Source of the DNA: CAVVEQ01 sp963804865
GTDB taxonomy: Bacteria; Chloroflexota; Anaerolineae; Anaerolineales; Anaerolineaceae
Reading direction: 5' to 3'
DNA length: 64,000 nucleotides
Assembly: GCA_963804865.1 (NCBI GenBank)
Contig: CAWDSH010000042.1
Coordinates: 434,001-498,000 of the forward strand
Shown: one piece after another, positions 6,720 to 14,858 of the stretch
How the letters are laid out: each line of letters starts with the position of its first letter
Position numbering within the stretch: position 1 is the first letter of the stretch
Program-made: the position numbers and the translations under genes
The notes under the pieces: generated by a model
What the model saw: the letters and a program-made list of their open reading frames with translations, nothing else
Database searches by the model: none
Told to the model about the DNA's origin: nothing

Positions 6720-8510
6720 CTATTTTAAGGATTCAATGTCACTTAATGCCTGCTTGAGGAAATCATCCAACGACATCGCACCAGGATTCTCATTATTGCG
6801 CAACCGCAAGGCGACCTGACCGGATTCCATTTCCTTATCACCCACGACGAGCATATAGGGGATTTTTTGATTTTGAGCATCCCTGATCTTGGCATTCATG
6901 CGCTCGCTGCGCTCGTCCACTTCCACCCGCAGCCCTTTTTCAGCAAGTTTTCCTTTAACCTCGCGGGCATAATCCAGGTGCCGGTCAGCAATGGGTATCA
7001 GCACAGCCTGGACCGGAGCCAACCAGACCGGGAAAGCACCGGCATAATATTCGATCAGGACACCCATGAAGCGCTCCATCGAACCGAGCAGAGCGCGGTG
7101 GATCATATATGGGCGATTTGCTTTTCCATCCTCGCCGATGAATTCGAGCTCAAAGCGCTCGGAAAGATTGAAATCAAACTGTATGGTGCTGAGCTGCCAC
7201 TCCCTACCGAGCGCATCGACCATCTTGAGATCGATCTTGGGACCATAAAAAGCAGCCCCGCCTTCATCGATAGAATAATCAATTTTCGCGCGGTCCAGGG
7301 CATTGCGCAGCGCCTCGGTGGCAACTTCCCAGTTCTTCTCTTCACCCGCGAATTTTTCCGGGTTGCGGGTGGATAAATAGGCGTGGAACTCGTTAAGTCC
7401 AAAATGACGCAGGATGTGCAGGCAGAAATTGAGCGTCCTATCGATCTCCTCCGGCATCTGATCAGGACGGCAGAAGATGTGCGCGTCATCCTGGGTGAAA
7501 CCGCGCACCCGCAGCAGCCCGTGCAGCACACCAGCGCGTTCATAGCGATAGACCGTGCCCCATTCGGCGTAGCGGATGGGCAGATCGCGATAGGAGCGGG
7601 TTTTGCTTTTGTAGATCTGGATATGGAAGGGGCAGTTCATCGGCTTGGCATAATACTCGTCCTCGTCGATCTTCATGGGCGCGTACATATTCTCCTTGAA
7701 CCAGGTGAGATGACCGCTGATATTCCAAAGATTGGCGCGACCGATATGTGGTGTTATGACCAGATCATAGCCATTCTCAAGATGATCCCGCTTGCAATAT
7801 TCTTCCGCAAGATGGCGAACCATGGCTCCCTTGGGATGCCAGAGAATCAAACCTGCGCCCACATCCGGGCTCTGGCTGAAGAGATCCAATTCCTTGCCCA
7901 ATTTACGATGATCCCGTTTCCTGGCTTCCTCCTGGCGCCAGAGATAATCCTCCAGCTCTTCGGATGAATTCCAGGCGGTGCCATAAATACGCTGGAGCAT
8001 GGGGCGCTTTTCATCGCCACGCCAATATGCGCCGGCGATACTCAGCAATTTGATGGCATCCGGATTGATCTGGCTTGTGCGTTCAACGTGAGGACCACGG
8101 CAGAGATCCGTGAAGGTATCTGAAGTGTAGGTGGAGATCACAGGTTTCTCGTCCGTTGGATTTCCATCCTCGTCAAATCCACCCTGCTCAAGCCCATCGA
8201 TCAATTCGATCTTGAAATCCTGACCGGCAAAGACCTTGCGCGCTTCATCGGCGCTGAGCTCCCGCCGCACAAAGGAAATATCCTTGCGGATGATCTCGCG
8301 CATGCGTTTTTCAATGCCTTCGAGATCCTCGGGGGTCAATGAACGGGGGAGTTCGAAATCATAATAGAAGCCATCTTCAATGGCAGGACCGATGGCGAAT
8401 TTGGTAGTTGGAAAGACATCCATCACGGCTTCTGCCATGACGTGGGCCGTTGAATGACGAATGCGATAGAGCAGTGAATCTTCGTAGCGTTCCTGTTTCT
8501 TTTCGGGCAT
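6720..8510 (-). CDS. thrS: threonyl-tRNA synthetase lacking the TGS domain
   Basis: Charges tRNA-Thr with threonine and edits mischarged Ser. The 596-residue product starts almost directly in the editing domain (RHSTAHVMAEAV near residue 17), so the N-terminal TGS domain of about 60 residues found in most bacterial enzymes is absent. The catalytic core is complete: GAGLILWHPKGAMVR (motif 1 region), the zinc-site segment MNCPFHI, motif 2 in YRYERAGVLHGLLRVRGF, and motif 3 near the end with RALLGSMERF. A C-terminal anticodon-binding domain ends ALSDIESLK. A TAGGAGG ribosome site precedes the ATG at 8510, and a stop lies upstream in frame, so the short N-terminus is not a start-choice artefact. 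Expression is controlled by the T-box upstream. Confidence 0.96.
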   Translation of the reverse strand: MPEKKQERYEDSLLYRIRHSTAHVMAEAVMDVFPTTKFAIGPAIEDGFYYDFELPRSLTPEDLEGIEKRMREIIRKDISFVRRELSADEARKVFAGQDFKIELIDGLEQGGFDEDGNPTDEKPVISTYTSDTFTDLCRGPHVERTSQINPDAIKLLSIAGAYWRGDEKRPMLQRIYGTAWNSSEELEDYLWRQEEARKRDHRKLGKELDLFSQSPDVGAGLILWHPKGAMVRHLAEEYCKRDHLENGYDLVITPHIGRANLWNISGHLTWFKENMYAPMKIDEDEYYAKPMNCPFHIQIYKSKTRSYRDLPIRYAEWGTVYRYERAGVLHGLLRVRGFTQDDAHIFCRPDQMPEEIDRTLNFCLHILRHFGLNEFHAYLSTRNPEKFAGEEKNWEVATEALRNALDRAKIDYSIDEGGAAFYGPKIDLKMVDALGREWQLSTIQFDFNLSERFELEFIGEDGKANRPYMIHRALLGSMERFMGVLIEYYAGAFPVWLAPVQAVLIPIADRHLDYAREVKGKLAEKGLRVEVDERSERMNAKIRDAQNQKIPYMLVVGDKEMESGQVALRLRNNENPGAMSLDDFLKQALSDIESLK

Positions 8511-8555
8511 AGTAACCTCCTATTTGTCACCTGCCAATCTAATCCCAATCCCCGG

Positions 8556-8785
8556 AATAAAAAACCGCCCCGGATTCCGGGGCGGGATTGGGTTCACGCG
8601 GTTCCACCCGGATTTGACCCTGAGGGTCATCTCCTTGTGACCGATAACGAGATCAATCGTTCCCCTTACTCAGGAAGTTTCCTTTTAGGGTTCAAGCTCG
8701 CAGGTGGTTTTCGCGGGTTTTCACTGGTGAGGATTCTCAGTCTGGTTCCTCATTTCCTGTCAGCTGCCAACCCGCTACTCGTCCT
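8556..8785 (-). promoter_or_regulatory. T-box leader controlling thrS
   Basis: On the minus strand the invariant T-box sequence GGGTGGAACCGCG (8597-8609) is followed by a strong terminator. That terminator is a 9-bp stem 8565-8573 with 8577-8585 and then a run of T. The antiterminator bulge reads TGGA, which would pair with a tRNA-Thr ending in U-CCA. A 7-bp GCGGGTT/AACCCGC pairing upstream fits the base of stem I. ACC triplets, suitable as threonine specifier, occur on the 3' side of stem I near 8703-8720, but I could not fold the specifier loop with certainty. The leader should allow thrS transcription when uncharged tRNA-Thr is abundant. Confidence 0.88.
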
Positions 8786-8798
8786 GGTCATTGCTTTG

Positions 8799-8875
8799 TG
8801 GTGGGCGGTATAGGACTCGAACCTACGACCTTTGCGATGTCAACGCAACGCTCTAACCAACTGAGCTAACCGCCC
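8799..8875 (-). tRNA. tRNA-Val(GAC)
   Basis: A 77-base tRNA with encoded CCA: acceptor stem GGGCGGT/ACCGCCC, D-arm GCTC...GAGC, anticodon loop TTGACAT (anticodon GAC), and a normal T-arm with GTTCGAG. Its 3' end is only about 14 bases from the start of the thrS T-box leader on the same strand, so both are probably made as one precursor from the promoter at 8886-8914. Confidence 0.95.
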
Positions 8876-8885
8876 AACGGTGACA

Positions 8886-8914
8886 ATTATAATCGCATCT
8901 TTTTTTCTTGGCAA
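8886..8914 (-). promoter_or_regulatory. promoter of tRNA-Val(GAC) and probably thrS
   Basis: On the minus strand TTGCCA (8909-8914), a 17-base spacer and a perfect TATAAT (8886-8891). No other convincing promoter lies between the tRNA and the T-box leader. Confidence 0.8.
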
Positions 8915-8958
8915 TCAATTAACCTGGCTGTTGATTCAAAAATCGGCATCTTGCCATA

Positions 8959-9477
8959 TCAAGGCAACCTGATCTTCGATAGATCGGGCAGATTATCCCA
9001 ATCCAGCGGTCCTTGAATAAAACGATATTTCAAACGGGGAAGAACGACTTTTTTCCAGGCGCGAACGAAATATCGATATGCCTGATCCCATTCCCCGCCT
9101 TCACCAAATCCATCATGAGTCAAAGTCGCCTCTGTTTCGACCTTGCTCACCTCATGCAATCTTACAGTGACATGCGTGAGATGACCGCGGACTTTGCGTA
9201 ATTCAGGTGGTGCGTTCCAGGTGAACGATAGCATCATCCCCGGCTGGAGGGCGAGGATATGCATGCCTTCTGCACCTCGATCGCCGCGTGGAGCCTCCAG
9301 ATCAAAAAGAATCTCATAAAGTCCTCCCACGCGAATATCAATATTACATGCGGGGGCAAAAAAAGAACGAATACCTTCAGGTGTCGTCCAGGCATCCCAA
9401 ACCGCATCGATCGAAGTCGGCAGTTTTACAGAACTTGTAATCCTTCGCTCCCGGATCATCCCTTTCGTACCCTCCAT
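8959..9477 (-). CDS. SRPBCC (AHSA1-type START-like) domain protein
   Basis: A small ligand-binding helix-grip protein of the AHSA1 group; the ligand is unknown. About 172 residues with the family opening SSVKLPTSIDAVWDAWTTPE, then SFFAPACNIDIRVGGLYEI and a C-terminal amphipathic helix (YRYFVRAWKKVVLPRL). The start at 9477 (MEGTKGM) follows a TTGAGGAT ribosome site; the ATG at 9459 is a possible alternative, while the longest frame (from 9522) adds a Cys/Lys segment with no family resemblance. It stands alone downstream of the tRNA-Val promoter, pointing the same way as its neighbours. Confidence 0.75.
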   Translation of the reverse strand: MEGTKGMIRERRITSSVKLPTSIDAVWDAWTTPEGIRSFFAPACNIDIRVGGLYEILFDLEAPRGDRGAEGMHILALQPGMMLSFTWNAPPELRKVRGHLTHVTVRLHEVSKVETEATLTHDGFGEGGEWDQAYRYFVRAWKKVVLPRLKYRFIQGPLDWDNLPDLSKIRLP

Positions 9478-9575
9478 ATCCTCAAGTTTTATTTTAGTAC
9501 ACTTCGAACAAAAAACATCCAACCTGATGGTCAGATGTTTTTTGAGAGCGTTCTATAGCGAACTAACAGACGGTT

Positions 9576-9980
9576 CTAATATTTTATGATGCGGGGCAGC
9601 TTCTTGGCTTCTTCCACCCATTTTTTGACCATTTTTTCGGTGGGCAGCTTGCGCACGATCTTTTTCTTTTTGTTGGTCTCAGCCATGGCAGCGGTTAGAT
9701 TCTCCGGTTTTCGCTGGGCAAGCTCCGGGACTGAATCCACGCCGGCTTCTTCCAGGAGATCCGAATATTCGGAGCCAACACCCTGGATGCGATAAAGATC
9801 CACATGATTGACCCACTCGAGGATCAAATCATGACCGATTCCGGTCTGTTCTTCAAGGGTTTTTCGCATGGCGGGGGTAGCACCCTTCTCAAGTAGTTTA
9901 TCAGTTGAGCGGACCCCGGCTTTCTTTAATTTTTCGGCATATTTTGGTCCAATACCTTCGACATCTTTTATTCCTGGCAT
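9576..9980 (-). CDS. DUF4332 helix-hairpin-helix protein
   Basis: A 134-residue protein made of two helix-hairpin-helix units, KDVEGIGPKYAEKLKKAGV at the N-terminus and RIQGVGSEYSDLLEEAGV in the middle, the hallmark of DUF4332. Such units usually contact nucleic-acid backbone, but no reaction is known for the family. The C-terminus is strongly basic (KKKKIVRKLPTEKMVKKW). An AGAGGA-like ribosome site precedes the ATG. It is monocistronic. Confidence 0.8.
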   Translation of the reverse strand: MPGIKDVEGIGPKYAEKLKKAGVRSTDKLLEKGATPAMRKTLEEQTGIGHDLILEWVNHVDLYRIQGVGSEYSDLLEEAGVDSVPELAQRKPENLTAAMAETNKKKKIVRKLPTEKMVKKWVEEAKKLPRIIKY

Positions 9981-10141
9981 AGTTTTCCTCCTCTAAGGTT
10001 TAATTAAGTGTACAATCTGAATCAAAAAAAATCAATCCACAATCTGCTTAGATAATAACACACCCTGGAAATTCTCAGGAATGCAATAAAGGGGGGTATG
10101 GTATAATTTTGTCCGCTCAAAAATCGAATATTGTTCGAAAT

Positions 10142-10231
10142 GGAGAGGTTGCGTAGTCTGGCCTAACGCGCGCGCCCGGAGAGCGCGTATACCGAAAGGT
10201 ATCGTGGGTTCGAATCCCACCCTCTCCGCCA
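10142..10231 (+). tRNA. tRNA-Ser(GGA) with an unusual C at position 33
   Basis: A 90-base class II tRNA with encoded CCA. Acceptor stem GGAGAGG/CCTCTCC, D-stem GCGT/ACGC, anticodon stem CGCGC/GCGCG, long variable arm with TACC/GGTA stem and GAAA loop, and T-arm GTGGG/CCCAC. The seven-base anticodon loop reads CCGGAGA, so the anticodon is GGA. The base before it is C rather than the nearly universal U33. An extended -10 element (TGGTATAAT, 10099-10107) lies upstream and a terminator directly follows. Confidence 0.93.
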
Positions 10232-10233
10232 GC

Positions 10234-10268
10234 ATGGACCACCGAAGTATAATGGTGGTCCATTTATT
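10234..10268 (+). terminator. intrinsic terminator of tRNA-Ser
   Basis: A 10-bp stem ATGGACCACC/GGTGGTCCAT (10234-10243 with 10254-10263) followed by TTATTT. Confidence 0.75.
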
Positions 10269-10437
10269 TAACTTGAAAAATCGTGTTTTTTCCATAATGA
10301 AATTGCATGACAGAGGTTTTTTAATAAATAGGATGAATCAAATATCAATTATAGAGAAAGGGGGAGTACAGCGTAAATCTGCTTGAGTTTGTGACCATCA
10401 AATCATCAACTACCTGCTGGGTCCCCTGGGACGAAGC

Positions 10438-10929
10438 GTGCTGGCGTTCTACACGGAAAACAGCGCGATCATCAACGGACTTATCGTGCTCTATGGGCTC
10501 GTTTTATTCTTATGTAACCGGAATTTCCTGGCCGTCAAAAAACAGGCAAAATCGACTTTATCCAAAATATCCAAAAAGGACCTGGCAAAAGTCACATGGG
10601 GGGATGTGCTGATTCCGACCGAGAAAATACAGCTTATTGCCAATATTAAAAGCTGGATCCCCAGAAAAGCAAGCGCGACAAATCTAGAGAGACTTTTCCC
10701 GATAAAATCACTTATCGAGGAATATCAAAACGAACATAAACACCCCAAAGGAAGTCCAGTCCAAATAATCAACCCATTAATTTACGAGAAAATCAAGCAA
10801 TCATTTTCAGAATGCAGACTTCCTCCCCCTCAAGCGGAAGCATATCGCCCCCCACAAAAATTAATCGATCGCGCTTATTCGACAACAACAATTCCCACCT
10901 CGCGCCGGCAAGACCCCTTCCCAGGATGA
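10438..10929 (+). CDS. hypothetical protein with N-terminal membrane helix, ends uncertain
   Basis: Not recognised. A reading frame from GTG 10438 encodes one hydrophobic helix (IINGLIVLYGLVLFLC) and a basic helical region ending near IYEKIKQSF. The same frame upstream (10387-10437) encodes hydrophobic, natural-looking sequence (IINYLLGPLGRSV) but has no usual start. A GGGGGAG ribosome site lies at about 10361-10367, so a frame break near 10395 may hide the real N-terminus. At the 3' side the frame runs 137 bases into the antisense of the glucosidase gene, where its sequence turns low-complexity, so the original stop may also be lost. It may be a decaying gene. Confidence 0.4.
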   Translation: MLAFYTENSAIINGLIVLYGLVLFLCNRNFLAVKKQAKSTLSKISKKDLAKVTWGDVLIPTEKIQLIANIKSWIPRKASATNLERLFPIKSLIEEYQNEHKHPKGSPVQIINPLIYEKIKQSFSECRLPPPQAEAYRPPQKLIDRAYSTTTIPTSRRQDPFPG

Positions 10930-12397
10930 ACTTGCGCCTGCGCCTGCCAAAATTCATCGCCACCAGGATGGTCTGGGTATCCGTGCGGCGCAAGTACGCC
11001 AATAAATTCACGGGTTCGTAGATCAGCGGCTGGAACATGCCTTCACGGAGGGCGATGTTCTCCTTGCGTAAATGGATCAGGCGGCGAAAGAAATGGAACA
11101 AGGAATTGGGATCTGATTTCTGGCTGGATACATTCCGTAACGGGTAATTCTGGTGAATCCTCAACCAAGGAGCCTGCATACTGAAACCGGCAAACGATTC
11201 GGCAGTCCACTGCATCGGAGAACGGCACCCATCCCGACCTTTATGAAGCGGCCAATAACGTTTACCCACAGGATCCAGCACCTCGCCGCGGGTGATGGCG
11301 ATATCACGCATGCCAATTTCATCTCCATAATACATAAACGGCGTCCCACGCTGGGTGAGCAGCAGGGCGGCTGCCAGCTTCAACCGTTCGTCATCCTCTC
11401 CCCGACCATAGCGCGTCGCCGGACGAGGGGTATCATGATTGCTCAGCACGTAATTCGGCCAGCTACCTCCGGCGAGGGCTGTCTCCCACCTCTGGATGGC
11501 TTCCAGGAACCTGGCAGGGCTCCAGGGGCAGGCAGTAAAGCGGAAATTGAACGCCTGGTGCAGTAACCCCGGGGCACAATACATGGCTGTGGTATTTTCG
11601 TCACCGTTGAAGGTCTCGCCAACAAAATAACGACCGGGTTTTTCATCCAGAATAGCGCGGATCTCTTTCAGAAGCGGGATCATTTCGGGTTGATCGGTAT
11701 CGTGGATATGATGAATGCGATCGAAACCTCGGATTCCCAGCTTGGGGGGATTATTGCGCAGCTGCTCATCCTTGAAATACGCGTTGAAAACATCCAGGCG
11801 GAAGCCATCGACACCTTTATCCAGCCAAAAGCGATACACATCCAGCATAACCTTGCGAACTTCAGGATTACGCCAATTGAGATCCGGCTGTTCCTTGCAG
11901 AACATGTGGAAGTAATATTGCCCGACTTCCGGGACATATTCCCAGCCACCACCGCCAAATTCGGACTGCCAGTTATTGGGTGGTTTTTTGCCTGGTTTGG
12001 GATCTCCCCAAATGTACCAATCATGATGGGGGTCATCGCGGGAGCTCCTGGCAGCTTTAAACCAGGGATGCTGGTCGGACGAGTGATTCATCACCAGGTC
12101 CATGATGATATGGATTTTCCGTTTGCGGGCTTCACTGACCAGATCTTCAAAATCCGCCATGGTGCCGTACTTGGGATCGATAGCACAGTAATCCGCGATA
12201 TCGTAACCGAAATCAACATCCGGGGAGGGATACACTGGGGACAACCAAAGCCCATCAATACCCAGGTCAGCCAGGTAATCCAATTTGGATGTTATCCCGG
12301 GTAGATCACCAATGCCGTCGTTGTTCGAATCCTTGAAAGAACGTGGGTATACCTGGTAAATGACCCCATCCCGCCACCAAAGCCAATTCTCAGCCAT
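10793..12397 (-). CDS. GH13 alpha-glucosidase / oligo-1,6-glucosidase-like amylase
   Basis: Cytoplasmic retaining glycosidase acting on alpha-glucosides such as maltose, isomaltose or trehalulose-type sugars. The 534-residue product is a full GH13 (beta/alpha)8 barrel with small C-terminal beta domain. The opening is WWRDGVIYQVYPRSF, region I is DLVMNHSSDQHPW, the nucleophile Asp202 lies in GFRLDVFNA, the acid/base Glu261 in FVGETFNG and the transition-state Asp322 in NHDTPR. The start at 12397 is chosen for its AGAGGTG ribosome site; longer frames add unrelated residues. No signal peptide. Sugar specificity within the oligosaccharide-hydrolase group is inference; a transglycosylating sister enzyme is possible. 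Confidence 0.88.
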   Translation of the reverse strand: MAENWLWWRDGVIYQVYPRSFKDSNNDGIGDLPGITSKLDYLADLGIDGLWLSPVYPSPDVDFGYDIADYCAIDPKYGTMADFEDLVSEARKRKIHIIMDLVMNHSSDQHPWFKAARSSRDDPHHDWYIWGDPKPGKKPPNNWQSEFGGGGWEYVPEVGQYYFHMFCKEQPDLNWRNPEVRKVMLDVYRFWLDKGVDGFRLDVFNAYFKDEQLRNNPPKLGIRGFDRIHHIHDTDQPEMIPLLKEIRAILDEKPGRYFVGETFNGDENTTAMYCAPGLLHQAFNFRFTACPWSPARFLEAIQRWETALAGGSWPNYVLSNHDTPRPATRYGRGEDDERLKLAAALLLTQRGTPFMYYGDEIGMRDIAITRGEVLDPVGKRYWPLHKGRDGCRSPMQWTAESFAGFSMQAPWLRIHQNYPLRNVSSQKSDPNSLFHFFRRLIHLRKENIALREGMFQPLIYEPVNLLAYLRRTDTQTILVAMNFGRRRRKFILGRGLAGARWELLLSNKRDRLIFVGGDMLPLEGEEVCILKMIA

Positions 12398-12467
12398 AAG
12401 CACCTCTAAAAGAGTAAAATATCCAATGATTATATAACAGAGCATCGCCACCGAATGCGATGATTTA

Positions 12468-12496
12468 TTGACGGTGCATACCCTCCATGATAAAAT
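12468..12496 (+). promoter_or_regulatory. promoter of tRNA-Glu and its downstream repeat array
   Basis: TTGACG (12468-12473), a 17-base spacer and TAAAAT (12491-12496); expected start near 12503, seven bases before the tRNA. Confidence 0.75.
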
Positions 12497-12509
12497 CTCA
12501 TCCGCTTGC

Positions 12510-12582
12510 GCCCCCATCGTCTAGTGGCCTAGGACGTGGCCCTCTCAAGGCCAAAACGAGGATTCGAATTCCTCTGGGGGCA
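12510..12582 (+). tRNA. tRNA-Glu(CTC)
   Basis: A 73-base tRNA without encoded CCA. Acceptor stem GCCCCCA/TGGGGGC, anticodon stem TGGCC/GGCCA with loop CTCTCAA (anticodon CTC), and T-arm GAGGA TTCGAAT TCCTC. No terminator follows; instead degenerate copies of its own 3' part continue on the same strand. Confidence 0.95.
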
Positions 12583-12860
12583 CTCAATATTTAAAAAAGG
12601 CTCTCTCAATACCATCGAGGCACACGGGCTCACCCTCAAAAAGGGCGCTTCGAAACGAGGATTCGAATTCCTCTGGGGGCACATGGTATTAAAAAGGGCC
12701 CTCTCAATACCATCGAGGTACAAGGGCCAATCACGAGAATTCGTATTCCTCTGGGGGCACTCAATATTTAAAAAAGGCTCTCTCAATACCATCGAGGTAC
12801 ACGGACTCACCCTCAAAAAGGGCGCTTCGCGTAACGAGGATTCGAATTCCTCTGGGACAC
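12583..12860 (+). repeat. tandem array of degenerate tRNA-Glu 3' parts
   Basis: Three head-to-tail units follow tRNA-Glu. Each contains the tRNA anticodon loop CTCTCAA and ends in a copy of its T-arm and acceptor strand: 12655-12681 (27 of 27 bases as in the tRNA at 12556-12582), 12733-12759 (about 3 changes) and 12834-12858 (last bases changed). Right after CTCTCAA each unit carries TACCATCGAGG, which in two units forms a TACC/GGTA hairpin. In the middle unit this hairpin sits between GGCCCT and AGGGCC, the two sides of the anticodon stem. Units one and three share a nearly identical stretch of about 72 bases before the T-arm, with a CCCT/AGGG hairpin. No protein-like signal, no integrase and no terminator are visible. 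The remaining bases to 12954 hold nothing I can identify. Confidence 0.85.
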
Positions 12861-12954
12861 TAAATCTACCAGGCTTTCTCAACATAGACAGCGATAAGAA
12901 CACAGCTCTTTATTCAAAAGGAGAAGCTGCTAGGATGGTTTCTCCCCTAATTAT

Positions 12955-13578
12955 CTAAATCCACTTCAGTATGCCGGCAAAGAGAATCAACATGCCCAGA
13001 TCGACGAGTCCGAGGCTGATGATGAAATTTTTCTGAACCTGCGGTTTCCAATCGTAACAAAGGAATGAAATCACAAAGAAGGGGATATAAACTGTTATGA
13101 AAACAGGCAACGCTCCCCACCAGGGATAGACCCAAACGAAAGCCGGGGTTTTGGCGAGTAATATCTCGATAATCGAGAACAGCGCTGCATTGGCAATCGC
13201 AAAGAAAATGCGATTATTGATGCCCAAAATGCGCAACTTGGGATTCTCGGGGAGGAGCTTACTCAATACCAAACCAGCTATGCTGAACATAAAACTAAGT
13301 TCGATGCCAACCCCGATAAGAAGCAGAAATGCAGTCCCGGTGGGGACTGTCCAGAGGGCATGACCGGAGAAATGCTGAATGAGGGCATTGAGGATCTCAA
13401 AAAACCAATGGACGAGATAAAGAGATAGACCAGCAGCGATCCCCTTCCAATTCTTTTTGGAATATTCATTGGTATAGACATAGATAACCAATGCAAGGAG
13501 GGCGATCACATACCATTGAAAGTTTTCTCCTGTGCGAAGGATGCTGAGTGCCTGAGCAGTGGCTTCGGGATTATTCAT
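12955..13578 (-). CDS. multi-pass membrane protein of unknown function
   Basis: Not recognised. The 207-residue product has about six hydrophobic segments (for example WYVIALLALVIYVYT, AFLLLIGVGIELSFMF, LPVFITVYIPFFVISFL and LGLVDLGMLILFAGILKWI) joined by short loops. It has no signal peptide and no obvious catalytic motif. A GGGACTCC-type purine-poor region precedes the ATG in reverse, so the ribosome site (AAGGAGTCCC, reverse strand) is good. It diverges from the DUF362 gene. Confidence 0.65.
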   Translation of the reverse strand: MNNPEATAQALSILRTGENFQWYVIALLALVIYVYTNEYSKKNWKGIAAGLSLYLVHWFFEILNALIQHFSGHALWTVPTGTAFLLLIGVGIELSFMFSIAGLVLSKLLPENPKLRILGINNRIFFAIANAALFSIIEILLAKTPAFVWVYPWWGALPVFITVYIPFFVISFLCYDWKPQVQKNFIISLGLVDLGMLILFAGILKWI

Positions 13579-13681
13579 AAGGGACTCCTTTTATCAAGTA
13601 ATGCAATTTATATTTTAATCCCAAGCTCAATATTGGATATAATTGGTGAACTTCAAATCATCCCATCATTAAAGGTGTGCA

Positions 13682-14846
13682 ATGACTTCCATCGTTTATT
13701 ATGGTTCCCCAAGGCAGGCCAAACTTGAAGGAAAAGAAACCCTGCCCGCCAAATTGGATCTGATCCTCGAGAAATTAAAATTACGCGACCGGGTGAAAGA
13801 CGAGCTGGTCGCCATCAAGATGCATGTTGGAAACAACATCATCTATTCCACCATTCATCCCGTGTTCGTACGAAAAGTGGTGCAGGCGATCAAGGATGGC
13901 GGCGGTACCCCGTTCGTGGCTGATGTGAGCTGGGACGTGGCCGGCGCGGAAACAAGGGCTTACACCCAGGAAACATTGGGCTGCCCGGTGTATCCGGCTG
14001 GCGGCTTGAAAGACCGCTATTATTACCGACATGAGTATGTCGTTCAAGAACATGAAAACCTGGGATGTGGCGGGCATGATCGAGGATGCCACATTCATGG
14101 TCAATTTTGCCCATATAAAAGGGCATCCATCCTGTGGATTTGGCGGCGCATTCAAGAATATTGCCTTGGGCTGCATGGTCGGTGAAACACGTGGGGCAAT
14201 GCATGATACGCATCATTATGATCAATACTGGTTTGCCAAGAAATGCCCCGATCCCAAGATGCTGAACAAGATCATCAAATCCTGCCCGTTTGGGGCACTC
14301 GTCAAAGACAAGAAGAAAGCTGGAGAATTGCACATTCACTTCGAGATGTGCAACCAGTGCATGCGCTGCCTGAAGGTGGCCCCTGCAGGGAGCCTGAAAA
14401 TCGATCCGATCAATTTTTATGCTTTCCAGGAAGCAGTGGCGATCTCGACCAAGATAACCATGGGAACATTTGGCAAGAATAAGGTCACCCACCTGGCACT
14501 GGCGACTCACCAATCACCCGTGTGCGATTGTTTCGGATTCACCAGCCTGCCGATCCTGCCGGATGCAGGGATTTTCGGTTCGGATGATATCGTAGCGATC
14601 GACAAGGCGGTTTTGGATGTTACGGGCAAAATGAAATTGATCGAGGAAAATATTCCAACATCGCTGGAAGTTCACACCCGGGTGGGGCATCCGTATGCCT
14701 GGTTACACGGTCCTTACAAAGATCCTTACAGAGTAATTGAATACGGGGAAAAATTGGGACTGGGCAGTCAAAAATATAAACTGGTGGATGTTTTTCCGGT
14801 GGCAGATTCGAGCCCAACGGCACAGGGTTATATTTCTGCGAGATAG
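13682..14846 (+). CDS. DUF362 ferredoxin-like protein, interrupted by one frame break
   Basis: A roughly 387-residue DUF362 protein, a family often fused to or containing 4Fe-4S ferredoxin sites; the reaction is unknown. The first part (MTSIVYYGSPRQAKL to AGGLKDRYYYRHEYV) is in one frame. From FKNMKTWDVAGMIEDATF onward it is in the next; dropping the G near 14042 joins them. The rear half has CPFGALVKDKK followed by EMCNQCMRCLKVAP, a CxxCxxC arrangement that could hold an iron-sulfur cluster, though the usual fourth Cys spacing (CxxxCP) is not typical. An AAAGGTG ribosome site and a TATAAT at 13638-13643 lie upstream. Confidence 0.82.
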
Positions 14847-14858
14847 TGTGAAATGTCG

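Noticed and set aside
10081..10141. Full -35/-10 promoter for tRNA-Ser
   Set aside because: Only an extended -10 (TGGTATAAT) is convincing; no -35 match at 16-18 bases.
12583..12860. Tandem repeat array considered as a CRISPR
   Set aside because: Units are degenerate copies of the tRNA, spacers are also repeated, and there are no cas genes.
12510..12860. Integration site (att) of a genomic island at tRNA-Glu
   Set aside because: Direct repeats of the tRNA 3' end fit an att idea, but they are about 80-100 bases apart and no integrase, excisionase or phage gene is present.
12529..12958. Two opposite-strand frames (about 124-140 codons) across the tRNA-Glu repeats, with a repeated peptide
   Set aside because: The peptide repetition only mirrors the repeated tRNA pieces; the frame starts inside the tRNA gene and has no ribosome site.
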